This document shows positions 33,467 to 41,342 of a stretch of 58,458 bases of DNA, piece by piece (the stretch's first letter is position 1; each line of letters begins with the position of its first letter). A program made the translations under genes and the position numbers. Under the pieces are notes generated by a model. That model made no database searches, was not told where the DNA came from, and worked only from the letters and a program-made list of their open reading frames with translations. This DNA is from UBA4246 sp045113695 (GTDB lineage: Bacteria; Bacillota; Clostridia; Christensenellales; Aristaeellaceae), in contig JBGUJG010000039.1 of NCBI GenBank assembly GCA_045113695.1, positions 1 to 58,458 on the forward strand, in the 5' to 3' direction.

Positions 33467-35473
33467 ATGAAAGAAGTATCCCGCCGTCAATTTCTGAAAG
33501 GCGCGCTGACCGGCACTGCCGCCGTCGCCGCCGCCGGCGCGCTGGGCGTCACCGGCCTGGGCGCCATCGCCGAGACCAAAGCCCTCTACACCCCGGGCAC
33601 CTACAGCGCCGTTGAAAAGGGTGCCATGAGCAGCGTCAAAGTGACCATGACTTTCTCCGAAACCGCCATCACCGACGTGGTGGTCGACACCGCCGGGGAG
33701 ACCGCCGGCATCGGCCTGGAAGAGGGCGAGCGCCTGGCCGCCCTGCTCAAGGACCTGCAGGACAGCCTGATCGACGGCCCCGTTACCCTGGACGCCAAGG
33801 CCGGCGCGACCCTGACCCGCAGCGCCGTCGAAAAGGCGGCCTATAAGTGCGTGCAGCAGGCCCGGGGCGAAATCCCGGTGGAAGTGACCGAGTCCGCTGC
33901 GGAAGAAGCCAAAGCGGCCGACTGGCTGGGCGAAGCGCCCGAAGTAGCCGAGAGCGATATCGCCGAAACCCTGAGCACTGACTTCCTGGTGGTCGGCGCG
34001 GGCAACGGCGGCCTTGCAGGCGCGGCCTACGCCGTATCCAAGGGCTATGACGTGATGGTCATCGAAAAGGGCACGACTCATGCCCGCCGCCGCGGCTGGT
34101 ACGGCGCCATCGACTCTGAGGACGCTCTGGCCCTGGGCGAAAAGCCGGTGGACCGTGCCGCCCTGCGCCGGGAGCTCAAGCGCTACGCCTCCGGAAAAAC
34201 CAATATGACCGCCTTCAACACCTGGATCAACGAATCCGCCGCGATGCACAAGTTCATCAAAGAATGCTATGCCAAATATGATCCGGAAGCCAAGGTGGCT
34301 GTGACAGCCGGTGACGAAGCGGTCTGGCCGCATGCTGAAGAGTCCGGCTTCTATTTCCCGGTTTGCGAGCATTACTGGGGCCAGGCCATGGACCGCCTGG
34401 ACATGTTTCAGAAGATGATTGAGGAAGCGGGCAAGAAGATCCTGTTCAACACCGCGCTTGTCAAACTGGAGCAGGACGAAGCGGGCAAGGTGACCGGCGT
34501 CATCGCTCAGAGCGAAGGAAAGTATATCCGCATCAGCGCCAAGAACGGCGTCCTGCTGGCTACCGGCGGCTATCCCTGCAACCCGGACATGATGGAACAG
34601 CTGGACCCGCTGGGCACCGCCGTCACGACGTCCAACGTAGCCTGGCCTTCCGATACCGGCGACGGCATCAAGGCCGCCAAATGGATCGGCGCCGCCATGC
34701 AGGCCGAAGCGGCCCCCATGCTGTTTGACCGCGGCATCGTGGCCCCCGGCATCGACGCGGGCTACAAAGTCACCTCCACCGGCGACAAGGTGTTCCCCGC
34801 CACAGAAGGCCAGTTCAACCTGGGCTCCCAGCCCTTCCTCAAGGTGAACCGGAACGGCCGGCGCTTTACGGACGAAAGCGGCACCTATGACATGATGCCC
34901 TACGCCGCCTACAACCAGCCCGGCCATGTGTACGCCTCCATCTTCGACGCCGGCATGCCGGACGACGTGCAGCGCTTCCACACCCTGGGCTGCTCCGCCC
35001 AGACCCGGTCCGATCCCCAGCGCATGCTGCAGATGTTCGACCAGCAGGTGGAAAAGGGCAACGCTTTCAAGGCCGATACCATCGAAGAGCTGGCGGACAA
35101 GCTGGGCTTTGCCGGCGAAGCGAAGGAAACCTTCCTCCAGACTGTCGCCCGGTATAACGAACTCTATGACAAGCAGGACGACGTTGATTTCGGCAAACAG
35201 GCCTACCGCCTGTCCGAAATCCGCAAGCCTCCGTTCTACGGCTTCTGGATGGGCGCCTGCATCCTGACCACCCTGCAGGGCATCCTGGTCAACGAAAAGG
35301 CCCAGGCTATGAACGAAACTGGCGGGATCATCGACGGCCTGTTCGTCTGCGGCGACTGCTCCGGCGGTTTCTTTATCAACAACTATCCCTGCCTGATGCC
35401 CGGCATCGCCATGGGCCGCACGATGACCTTCGCCATCAAGGCGGTCAAGGTCGCTATGGGGGAAGAAGCGTAA
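33467..35473 (+). CDS. Tat-exported FMN-binding/FAD-dependent reductase (fumarate reductase-like)
   Basis: 668 aa in three parts. A twin-arginine signal (VSRRQFLKGALTG ... AAAGALGV). An FMN-binding domain (residues about 35-125) whose AGATLTRSA matches the flavinylation motif, where ApbE attaches FMN to the Thr. An FAD domain from about residue 170 (DFLVVGAGNGGLAGAAYAVSKG) to the end, with FINNYPCLMPGIAMGRTMTF at the C-terminus. Such proteins are extracytoplasmic terminal reductases for fumarate-like, urocanate-like or cinnamate-like acceptors in anaerobic respiration. The acceptor is unknown; R-R-R-G-W-Y in place of the usual substrate loop may be informative. Start at 33467 after CAAGGAGG. 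No ApbE gene is in the window. Confidence 0.9.
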   Translation: MKEVSRRQFLKGALTGTAAVAAAGALGVTGLGAIAETKALYTPGTYSAVEKGAMSSVKVTMTFSETAITDVVVDTAGETAGIGLEEGERLAALLKDLQDSLIDGPVTLDAKAGATLTRSAVEKAAYKCVQQARGEIPVEVTESAAEEAKAADWLGEAPEVAESDIAETLSTDFLVVGAGNGGLAGAAYAVSKGYDVMVIEKGTTHARRRGWYGAIDSEDALALGEKPVDRAALRRELKRYASGKTNMTAFNTWINESAAMHKFIKECYAKYDPEAKVAVTAGDEAVWPHAEESGFYFPVCEHYWGQAMDRLDMFQKMIEEAGKKILFNTALVKLEQDEAGKVTGVIAQSEGKYIRISAKNGVLLATGGYPCNPDMMEQLDPLGTAVTTSNVAWPSDTGDGIKAAKWIGAAMQAEAAPMLFDRGIVAPGIDAGYKVTSTGDKVFPATEGQFNLGSQPFLKVNRNGRRFTDESGTYDMMPYAAYNQPGHVYASIFDAGMPDDVQRFHTLGCSAQTRSDPQRMLQMFDQQVEKGNAFKADTIEELADKLGFAGEAKETFLQTVARYNELYDKQDDVDFGKQAYRLSEIRKPPFYGFWMGACILTTLQGILVNEKAQAMNETGGIIDGLFVCGDCSGGFFINNYPCLMPGIAMGRTMTFAIKAVKVAMGEEA

Positions 35474-35628
35474 TACTGATTTTCATCTAGAACATGTGCA
35501 GATGTGGGATGGATTTTGTGCCAGATCAAGGAAGACGTCCGAAAGCGTACCCGTAGGGACGCATCCCGCCGCGCCCGGTGGGCGATGAAGGCGGGAGAAG
35601 TCCCCGTGAGGACGGGCTGTGAGGGCCA

Positions 35629-35681
35629 GGAAAACTGTCTGGTATACAGTTTTCACCGAACAGCGGGCTGGCAGGCCCTTG
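35629..35681 (+). repeat. Dispersed repeat R4, copy 1
   Basis: The 400-base gap 35474-35873 holds no gene. Inside it lies GGAAAACTGTC-TGGTATACAGTTTTC-ACCGAACAGCGGGCTGGCAGGCCCT, a hairpin plus tail that recurs with few changes at 58001-58050. The DNA before it (35510-35620) is a GC-rich stretch with several short inverted repeats that I could not identify. Confidence 0.75.
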
Positions 35682-35776
35682 GAAAGTCACAGAGATGGCG
35701 CAAAAGGCGCCCGCAGATGTGCATGGGTTAGGTGAAAAACAGTATAAAAATATCCTTTCCGGATCATCATGAATCA

Positions 35777-35810
35777 GCCGCCGCGCCTCTCACCGGCGCG
35801 GCGGCCTTTT
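35777..35810 (+). terminator. Terminator-like hairpin
   Basis: GCCGCCGCGCC and GGCGCGGCGGC with a TCTCACC loop, followed by TTTT. Confidence 0.8.
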
Positions 35811-35844
35811 CATGGAAAAAACTGTTCTCTGTTCCGGCAGGAAA

Positions 35845-35873
35845 AAAGGATGCTGCCCGGCAGAGGCAGCCTT
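35845..35873 (-). terminator. Terminator of the TRIC-like gene
   Basis: On the minus strand GGCTGCC, loop TCTGCCGG, GCAGC, then ATCCTTTTTTC. Confidence 0.75.
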
Positions 35874-36521
35874 TTATCCGTTTTCCCCCGGCAGGTCGTC
35901 CGGCCGGGGAAGGCTCCAGTGGTAATGGGCGGACAGCAGGCGGATCAGGATGATCAGCCCGGCCCCGGCCAGCATCGCGGCGGCCGGCCCAAGCGGAACC
36001 CAGAGCCAGGCGCAGAGCAGGGCGCCGGCCAGCGCGGCGGAGGCGTATACGTGCTTGACAAAGATATAGGGGGTGTTGCCGGCCATCATGTCGCGCAGCA
36101 CCCCGCCGCCCACCCCGGTGACGACGCCGACGAAGACCAGCAGGAAGAGGGAATCGTTCCTTTCCAGGGAAAAGGCAACCTGAATGCCGCTGACCGTAAA
36201 GACCGCCAGGCCCAGCGTATCGCTGATCAGGAGCAGCAGATGGCTGACCCGGTGGTTGCCCATCAGGTAATCGCGCACGGGCTTTAAAAACACGAACAGG
36301 GATACGCCGATGGCCGTCAGGGCGTAGACGGGTTCCCGGAAGGTGATCGGCGGGGTGTTGCCCAGGATCAGGTCGCGGATGACGCCGCCGCCCACGGCGG
36401 CGGTCAGGCCCAGGATGCAGACGCCGAACAGGTCCATCTTCCTGCGCAGGGCCGTCACCGCGCCGGATACGGCGAAAGCGACGGTGCCGAGCAGTTCGAG
36501 GGTGATCATCAGGTCGTTCAT
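35874..36521 (-). CDS. TRIC-type (UPF0126) membrane channel protein
   Basis: 215 aa made of two homologous halves of three helices each, as in UPF0126/TRIC cation channels. The paired motifs AVGGGVIRDLILGNTPP and GVGGGVLRDMMAGNTPY are the family signature. Bacterial members form trimeric K+-permeable channels in the inner membrane. I place the start at ATG 36521 (MNDLMITLELLG) because GAGGTGAT, an excellent anti-SD match, lies six bases before it; in-frame codons at 36527 and 36530 fall inside that site. Monocistronic. Confidence 0.9.
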   Translation of the reverse strand: MNDLMITLELLGTVAFAVSGAVTALRRKMDLFGVCILGLTAAVGGGVIRDLILGNTPPITFREPVYALTAIGVSLFVFLKPVRDYLMGNHRVSHLLLLISDTLGLAVFTVSGIQVAFSLERNDSLFLLVFVGVVTGVGGGVLRDMMAGNTPYIFVKHVYASAALAGALLCAWLWVPLGPAAAMLAGAGLIILIRLLSAHYHWSLPRPDDLPGENG

Positions 36522-36571
36522 TGCCATCACCTCGTGATTGACATCAGGAATGCGGGTTGGGTATACTGTGA

Positions 36572-36766
36572 GGAAGGAAGTGAAGGGAGTTAGGAGTGAG
36601 CAGGAACGAGTTAGGAGTTAGGAGTGAGGAGTTAGGAGTTGAAATTGGCTCTTTAATCATCATCATGACCATTAACTCCTCACTAAGTGAGCGAAGCGAA
36701 CGGTCACTCCTCAGTCCTCACTGAGTGGCGGCCCGGGGGCCGCCGCTGCGGCGACCGGAGGGAGCG
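36572..36766 (+). repeat. Dispersed repeat R3, copy 1
   Basis: Begins with AGTTAGGAGT-GAGGAGTTAGGAGTT units, then ATTAACTCCTCACTAAGTG, AGCGAACGGTCACTCCTCA, TGAGTGGCGGCCCGGGGGCC and CGCCGCTGCGGCGACCGGAG. The last part reaches the stop codon of the next gene. The same blocks occur in reverse order and orientation at 43526-43735. Confidence 0.85.
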
Positions 36767-39385
36767 TTACTCTCCGCTCTTTTTGAGAAAGGCCTGTTTC
36801 AGCGCTTCCGCCGCGGCGCCGCCTGGCTGAGGGACGTTATTGCGGGCGATGAAATCGGCGATCTCGCCCTGCACCTGCTCGACCTCCCGGTGAAACTCCC
36901 GGGCGGAGACGCGCAGGGCGCCGTTGCCCAGGATGATCAGCTGCTCCATCCCGTCCGAGCTGGCGACGCGGATGCGCTTGTTTTTCCCCAGCCGGCCGGT
37001 GGTTTTTTCGATGTAGGCGTCGGCCGTTTCGGCCTGGCTGGTGTAGACGACGGTGATCCCGCCGATCTGTTCGGCGGAGCCCTGGCCGCCCGGGACGAGA
37101 TAGGCGTCGAACACCAGGATCAGGTGGTTGTTCCGCATGCCCTGATAGTTGCACATCAGGGCGATCAGGGCCTCGCGGGTGCTGTCAATGCTTTCCTGGG
37201 CGGTTTTTTTGAGCTCGTCCCAGGCGAAAATGATGTTGTACCCGTCCACGATCAGGTATTCTTCCGGCTGTTCTTCCGGAACGGCGGCGGCCGGCGCGGC
37301 GGGCGGCTTCCGGGCCGGCAGGACGGACCTTGTGCGGATGGGCCCGTAGGTGCGCTCAAAGATGGCCATCAGTTCCCTGTCTTCCTCCAGGGCGTCCCGG
37401 GGTTTGGCCGGCCTGGCCGGCGCGGGGTCCGGGGCGGTGTCCGCCGGCCGTTCCCGGCCGAAGCCGGTCTGGATGTGCATATGGGCGGCTGCCTCCCGCC
37501 AGGGGACGACCACGCCCACTCCGTGAGAGCAGAAAACGGAGTCCGCCGGGTTATCGGTGTCCCGCTCCGGGTCATAGCCGGAAGCTTTCACGGCGGCGTC
37601 CTGATCTGCGCAGGGGAAATAGCCGCCGGGCCGCAGGACTGTCCTGCCCAGCCCGTGTGTATAGGCCGCGACGTCCCGGGCGTAATGCCGGGCGGCGCGG
37701 ACAGGCGCCCGGCCGGTGACCAGGGCGGTGCCGCCGTCTGAGCGGGCGATTTCCGCTTCCCCGCCCATGGCCGTGATGTCGGTCAGCGCCCGGCCGGCGT
37801 TCTCGGCGGGCACGGTCAGTTCCAGCTGATACGACGGCTCCAGCAGGATGTTCGACGCCTGCATCAGTCCCTGACGGATGGCCCGGTAGGTGGCCTGCCG
37901 GAAGTCCCCGCCTTCGGTGTGCTTGAGGTGGGCCCTGCCGGCCAGCAGCGTCACGTGGACGTCGGTCAGCGGGGCTCCGGTGAGGACGCCCCGGTGCTGT
38001 CTTTCCAGCACGTGGGTCATGATCAGCCGCTGCCAGTTGAGGGCCAGGTCGTCCTCCGGGCACTGGGAGGAAACGGTGACGCCGCTTCCCCTCGTTCCGG
38101 GGGACAGGAGCAGGTGGACCTCCGCGTAATGGCGGAGCGGCTCGTAATGCCCGGCCCCTTCCACGGTGTTCCCGATGGTTTCCCGGTACAGCACGCCCCC
38201 TTCCGCAAAGCGGACGTCCAGGCCGAAGCGGTCCTTGAGCCGGCGGGTCAGCACTTCCAGCTGCACCTCGCCCATGATTTCCACCTGGATGCGGCGCAGC
38301 TGTCCGAGCCATACGACGTTCAGCTGCGGGTCTTCCTGTTCCAGCTGGCGGAAGCAGGCAAGGGCCTTGTGTTCGTCTTCCCCGGGCTGCAGGGCCACCC
38401 GGTAGGAAAGGACAGGGGCAAGGGACTGCCGCATGTCCTGCCCGGCGCCGCCCAGCCTCTGCCCGGCCCGGGTCGCTTCCGGCCCGGTGACGGCGCAGAG
38501 CGTCCCGGCCGGGACTTCGTCCGCCGTCTCAAAGCGTGCGCCGGAGTACAGGCGGATCTGGTTGACCTTTTCGGCCGGTTTTTCCCCCTGTGCGGGCAGC
38601 AGGTCGCGTACGCGGAGGCGGCCGCCGGTCACTTTCAGGTACGTGAGCCGCTGGCCGGAAGGATCTCGCCCGATCTTGTACACGCAGGCGGAAAAGTCCG
38701 CCGGCCAGTTTTTCTCCGGGGCATAGTCGCAAAGGGCGTCCAGAAAGGCGCTGATCCCCTCGTTTTTGAGGGCTGCCCCGAAGCAGACCGGGAACAGCTT
38801 CCGTTCGGCGAACAGCAGCCGGGCGGTCTCCTGGCGGACGCTTCCTTCGGCCAGGTATTCATCCAGCGCTTCCTCCCCGCAGGTGGCGATCTCTTCGCCG
38901 GCGTCCGGGGCGGCGATGTCCACGAAGGAGCCGCCCAGGTCCGCGCGCAGGCCGGACAGGATGGCGGCCCGGTCAAAGCCCGGCTGGTCAATCTTGTTGA
39001 CAAAGACGATCACCGGCACACGGGCTTTTGACAGCACCTGCCAGATCGTCCGGGTGTGGCTCTGCACCCCGTCGGAGGCGCTGATCACGAGGACGGCCAT
39101 GTCCATCACCCAGACGGCCCGCTCCGTTTCGCCGGAAAAATCCGCGTGGCCCGGCGTGTCCAGGAGGGTGAAATCCGCATCCCGGTACGAAAAAAGCGCC
39201 TGCTTGGAAAAAATCGTGATGCCGCGCTCCTTTTCCTGGGCGTCGGTATCCAGCCAGGCGTCCCCGTGGTCGACCCGCCCCTGGCGGCGCAGGGCGCCGG
39301 AGACAAAGAGCAGGGCTTCGGACAGGGTGGTCTTGCCAGCGTCCACATGGGCGACCAGACCGACGACGGACTTTTTTCGGCTCAT
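36767..39385 (-). CDS. Tet(M)-like ribosomal GTPase fused to a NYN (Rae1/YacP-like) nuclease domain
   Basis: 872 aa. Residues 1 to about 640 follow the ribosomal-protection GTPase plan: VVGLVAHVDAGKTTLSEALL (G1), RGITIFSKQ (G2), LLDTPGHADF (G3), FVNKIDQPG (G4), then EF-G-like domains II-V ending HMHIQTGFG. A proline/alanine linker (about 645-705) leads to a YacP-type NYN domain, residues 708-840: EYLIVDGYNIIFAW, LILVFDAYLVPG, ETADAYIEKTTG and RVASSDGMEQLI, with the four acidic residues in place. Rae1, the Bacillus relative, cuts mRNA in the ribosomal A site. The fusion suggests a GTPase that delivers a nuclease to ribosomes. I start at ATG 39385; ATG 39418 would add 11 residues from the repeat. 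Drug resistance is not implied. Confidence 0.9.
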   Translation of the reverse strand: MSRKKSVVGLVAHVDAGKTTLSEALLFVSGALRRQGRVDHGDAWLDTDAQEKERGITIFSKQALFSYRDADFTLLDTPGHADFSGETERAVWVMDMAVLVISASDGVQSHTRTIWQVLSKARVPVIVFVNKIDQPGFDRAAILSGLRADLGGSFVDIAAPDAGEEIATCGEEALDEYLAEGSVRQETARLLFAERKLFPVCFGAALKNEGISAFLDALCDYAPEKNWPADFSACVYKIGRDPSGQRLTYLKVTGGRLRVRDLLPAQGEKPAEKVNQIRLYSGARFETADEVPAGTLCAVTGPEATRAGQRLGGAGQDMRQSLAPVLSYRVALQPGEDEHKALACFRQLEQEDPQLNVVWLGQLRRIQVEIMGEVQLEVLTRRLKDRFGLDVRFAEGGVLYRETIGNTVEGAGHYEPLRHYAEVHLLLSPGTRGSGVTVSSQCPEDDLALNWQRLIMTHVLERQHRGVLTGAPLTDVHVTLLAGRAHLKHTEGGDFRQATYRAIRQGLMQASNILLEPSYQLELTVPAENAGRALTDITAMGGEAEIARSDGGTALVTGRAPVRAARHYARDVAAYTHGLGRTVLRPGGYFPCADQDAAVKASGYDPERDTDNPADSVFCSHGVGVVVPWREAAAHMHIQTGFGRERPADTAPDPAPARPAKPRDALEEDRELMAIFERTYGPIRTRSVLPARKPPAAPAAAVPEEQPEEYLIVDGYNIIFAWDELKKTAQESIDSTREALIALMCNYQGMRNNHLILVFDAYLVPGGQGSAEQIGGITVVYTSQAETADAYIEKTTGRLGKNKRIRVASSDGMEQLIILGNGALRVSAREFHREVEQVQGEIADFIARNNVPQPGGAAAEALKQAFLKKSGE

Positions 39386-39411
39386 GCCAGTACCCCCGGG
39401 AGACAATGTGA

Positions 39412-39436
39412 AATGCATAATGCATAATGCGTAATG
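39412..39436 (-). repeat. Heptamer repeat R2, copy 3 (inverted)
   Basis: Reads CATTACGCATTATGCATT plus ATGCATT on the minus strand, identical to the start of copy 1. Confidence 0.9.
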
Positions 39437-39509
39437 CGCGCCTGACGGCGCGGAATCAGTATACGATATTTTGGGAATGTTTTCAATCGGAGAGAGGGAG
39501 GAATCTGTT

Positions 39510-40238
39510 ATGGAAAACCGGCAGCTCGATGAGCTGTGCCGCCGGGCGGCGGACCGGGGTCAGCCGCTTTTCAGCCGCTTCCTGGACCTGGACGGGCAGA
39601 AGCAGGCGGAGGCCGCCGCCCGGAAGGCCGGGGCGGCATACATGTTTTTCGGCGGGGCGGAGGGATGCGAGCGGCGGATGCTCGGGGCCGGGGCGGAAGC
39701 CCCGGAGGAAAGCGAATTCCCGATCCTGTGCCTCAAGATTTCCCCCAGAAGCGCGAAATACGGAAAGCCGCTCGAACACCGGGACGTGCTGGGCACGGTG
39801 ATGGGGCTCGGGATCACCCGGGACCTGATCGGCGACATCATCATCCGGGAGGACGGGGCGTATCTTTTCTGTGTCTCCTCGATGGCTGATTTCCTCCGGG
39901 AAAGTCTGGTCCGCATCGGGCGGACGGATACGGCCTGCGTCCTGTCCGCCCCGCCCGAGGGCCCGGTCCGGACGGTGCGGGAGGTCCGCGTCCAGGTTGC
40001 TTCCGTCCGGACGGACGCTGTCTGCGCCCACCTGTTCCGGCTGAGCCGGGGCGACACCCAGGAGCTGATCCGCCAGGGCCGGGTCGCCGTGGACGACCGG
40101 ATCTGCATGAAGAGCGACCAGGTTCTTTCGGAAGGCCAGGTCCTGTCCGTCCGCGGCTTCGGCCGCGCCAGGGTCAAAGGGGTGGAGAGCGTCAGCAAGA
40201 AGGGGAAGCTGAATCTGGTGATCGAGGTGTACAGCTGA
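39510..40238 (+). CDS. ylmH: YlmH-family S4-domain RNA-binding protein
   Basis: 242 aa. The N-terminal two thirds match the YlmH body (KYGKPLEHRDVLGTVMGLGI, RDLIGDIIIREDGAYLFC), and residues about 178-240 are an S4 RNA-binding domain (FRLSRGDTQELIRQGRVAVD and so on). In Bacillus, YlmH can bind 50S-peptidyl-tRNA and support RqcH tailing in place of RqcP. It is usually beside ftsZ/sepF/divIVA, but here it stands between the GTPase-NYN fusion and an AT-rich nuclease-like gene. GGGAGGAA before ATG 39510 fixes the start; the upstream ATG 39471 has no site. Confidence 0.92.
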   Translation: MENRQLDELCRRAADRGQPLFSRFLDLDGQKQAEAAARKAGAAYMFFGGAEGCERRMLGAGAEAPEESEFPILCLKISPRSAKYGKPLEHRDVLGTVMGLGITRDLIGDIIIREDGAYLFCVSSMADFLRESLVRIGRTDTACVLSAPPEGPVRTVREVRVQVASVRTDAVCAHLFRLSRGDTQELIRQGRVAVDDRICMKSDQVLSEGQVLSVRGFGRARVKGVESVSKKGKLNLVIEVYS

Positions 40239-40307
40239 TGATGGAATGATCGATTACAAAAACCTGGATTGTTGCGATTTATAGAAACAACTGGAAGGAC
40301 GAAAAAA

Positions 40308-41255
40308 ATGGTTTCAGTGCATTTTAACAATACAATCAGCGAAAGAGATATGGATCTTCTGTTTGTTGAATCCGTTTTAACAGACCAGGGTTTTTGCTGT
40401 TTACTGCTTAGCAGGACTGATTTAAAGGGAAAGCAGTTTAAAATCCTAAGCGCTGAGCTGTCAAAATCTGACAGTGAGTTAGGAGAATCAGATATTACTG
40501 TTGTGATTGACATAAATGGTAAAAAGTTTGGTCTGCTGGTTGAGGATAAAATTGATGCAATCGCCATGCCTGAACAGCACAGCAGATACATTAAGCGAGG
40601 GAAAAAGGGAGTTAAAGCAGGTGAATATCATGATTTCCGGGTTTTTATATTCTGCCCTGAAAAATACTACCAGAATAATGATGAGGCAAAACTCTATGAG
40701 CATTTGCTGACCTATGAAGAGTGCAAAGAGTATTTTGACAGTAAGAACGATCCGTTGAGTTTATTCCGAAGCAAGCAAATAGAGCAGGCAATCACCAAAG
40801 CAAAGAAACCGTCCGCCATCAATGTTAATGAGAAAGCAAACAGCTTTTTAAAACAATATATTCATTATCAGAAAGAAAACTATCCCACATTGGATTTAAG
40901 CACGAAGGAAGACAGAAATGGCTGGTGGACAGATTACCGCACAGAACTTGGTACGGTGTATATCAATCATAAGATTCAGGAAGGATTTGTTGATCTGACA
41001 TTTCTGAAAGCTTCAGATAAAATCGATCGAGCAAAGATCATCGCAGACTGGGCCAGGCAGCACAAGATATCGGATGCTACTGTCGTAAAGACTAAAAAAT
41101 CGGCAATGATTCGCATACATGTTCCAAAGCTCGACATCATCAAGGGATTTGAACTTGTTGATAAAGATGAACTGAATCAATGCTTTGATGCAATCCAGGA
41201 ACTGACGGATTTTGCCAACATAGTTGAGATAATGAACTCCATTACTTTGAGATAA
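40308..41255 (+). CDS. PD-(D/E)XK nuclease-superfamily protein
   Basis: 315 aa. Residues about 45-90 carry a PD-(D/E)XK core: ESDITVVIDINGKKFGLLVE followed by DKID, in which Asp, then E-D-K after one strand, form the metal site; an R/Y-rich helix (EQHSRYIKRGKKG) follows. The C-terminal half (about 185-315) looks like a separate alpha/beta domain seen in similar orphan nucleases. GGAAGGA precedes ATG 40308. Strikingly AT-rich between two GC-rich genes and ended by its own terminator, so probably acquired. Antiviral or self-DNA roles are both possible; no partner gene is present. Confidence 0.72.
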   Translation: MVSVHFNNTISERDMDLLFVESVLTDQGFCCLLLSRTDLKGKQFKILSAELSKSDSELGESDITVVIDINGKKFGLLVEDKIDAIAMPEQHSRYIKRGKKGVKAGEYHDFRVFIFCPEKYYQNNDEAKLYEHLLTYEECKEYFDSKNDPLSLFRSKQIEQAITKAKKPSAINVNEKANSFLKQYIHYQKENYPTLDLSTKEDRNGWWTDYRTELGTVYINHKIQEGFVDLTFLKASDKIDRAKIIADWARQHKISDATVVKTKKSAMIRIHVPKLDIIKGFELVDKDELNQCFDAIQELTDFANIVEIMNSITLR

Positions 41256-41265
41256 TTCAGCCCAA

Positions 41266-41302
41266 TAAAAAACAGCTTTGCTTTTCAGCTCAGCTGTTTT
41301 TT
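41266..41302 (+). terminator. Terminator of the PD-(D/E)XK gene
   Basis: AAAAAACAGCT pairs with AGCTGTTTTTT over a 14-base loop; works in both directions, so it may also serve the C69 gene. Confidence 0.85.
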
Positions 41303-41342
41303 CAATACGGATGATGAAGATTTAACTGTGTTTGGGCACCTG

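Noticed and set aside
36767..39385. Calling this gene a tetracycline-resistance determinant
   Set aside because: Only the GTPase plan is shared; the NYN fusion points to a housekeeping or quality-control role, and resistance cannot be read from sequence.
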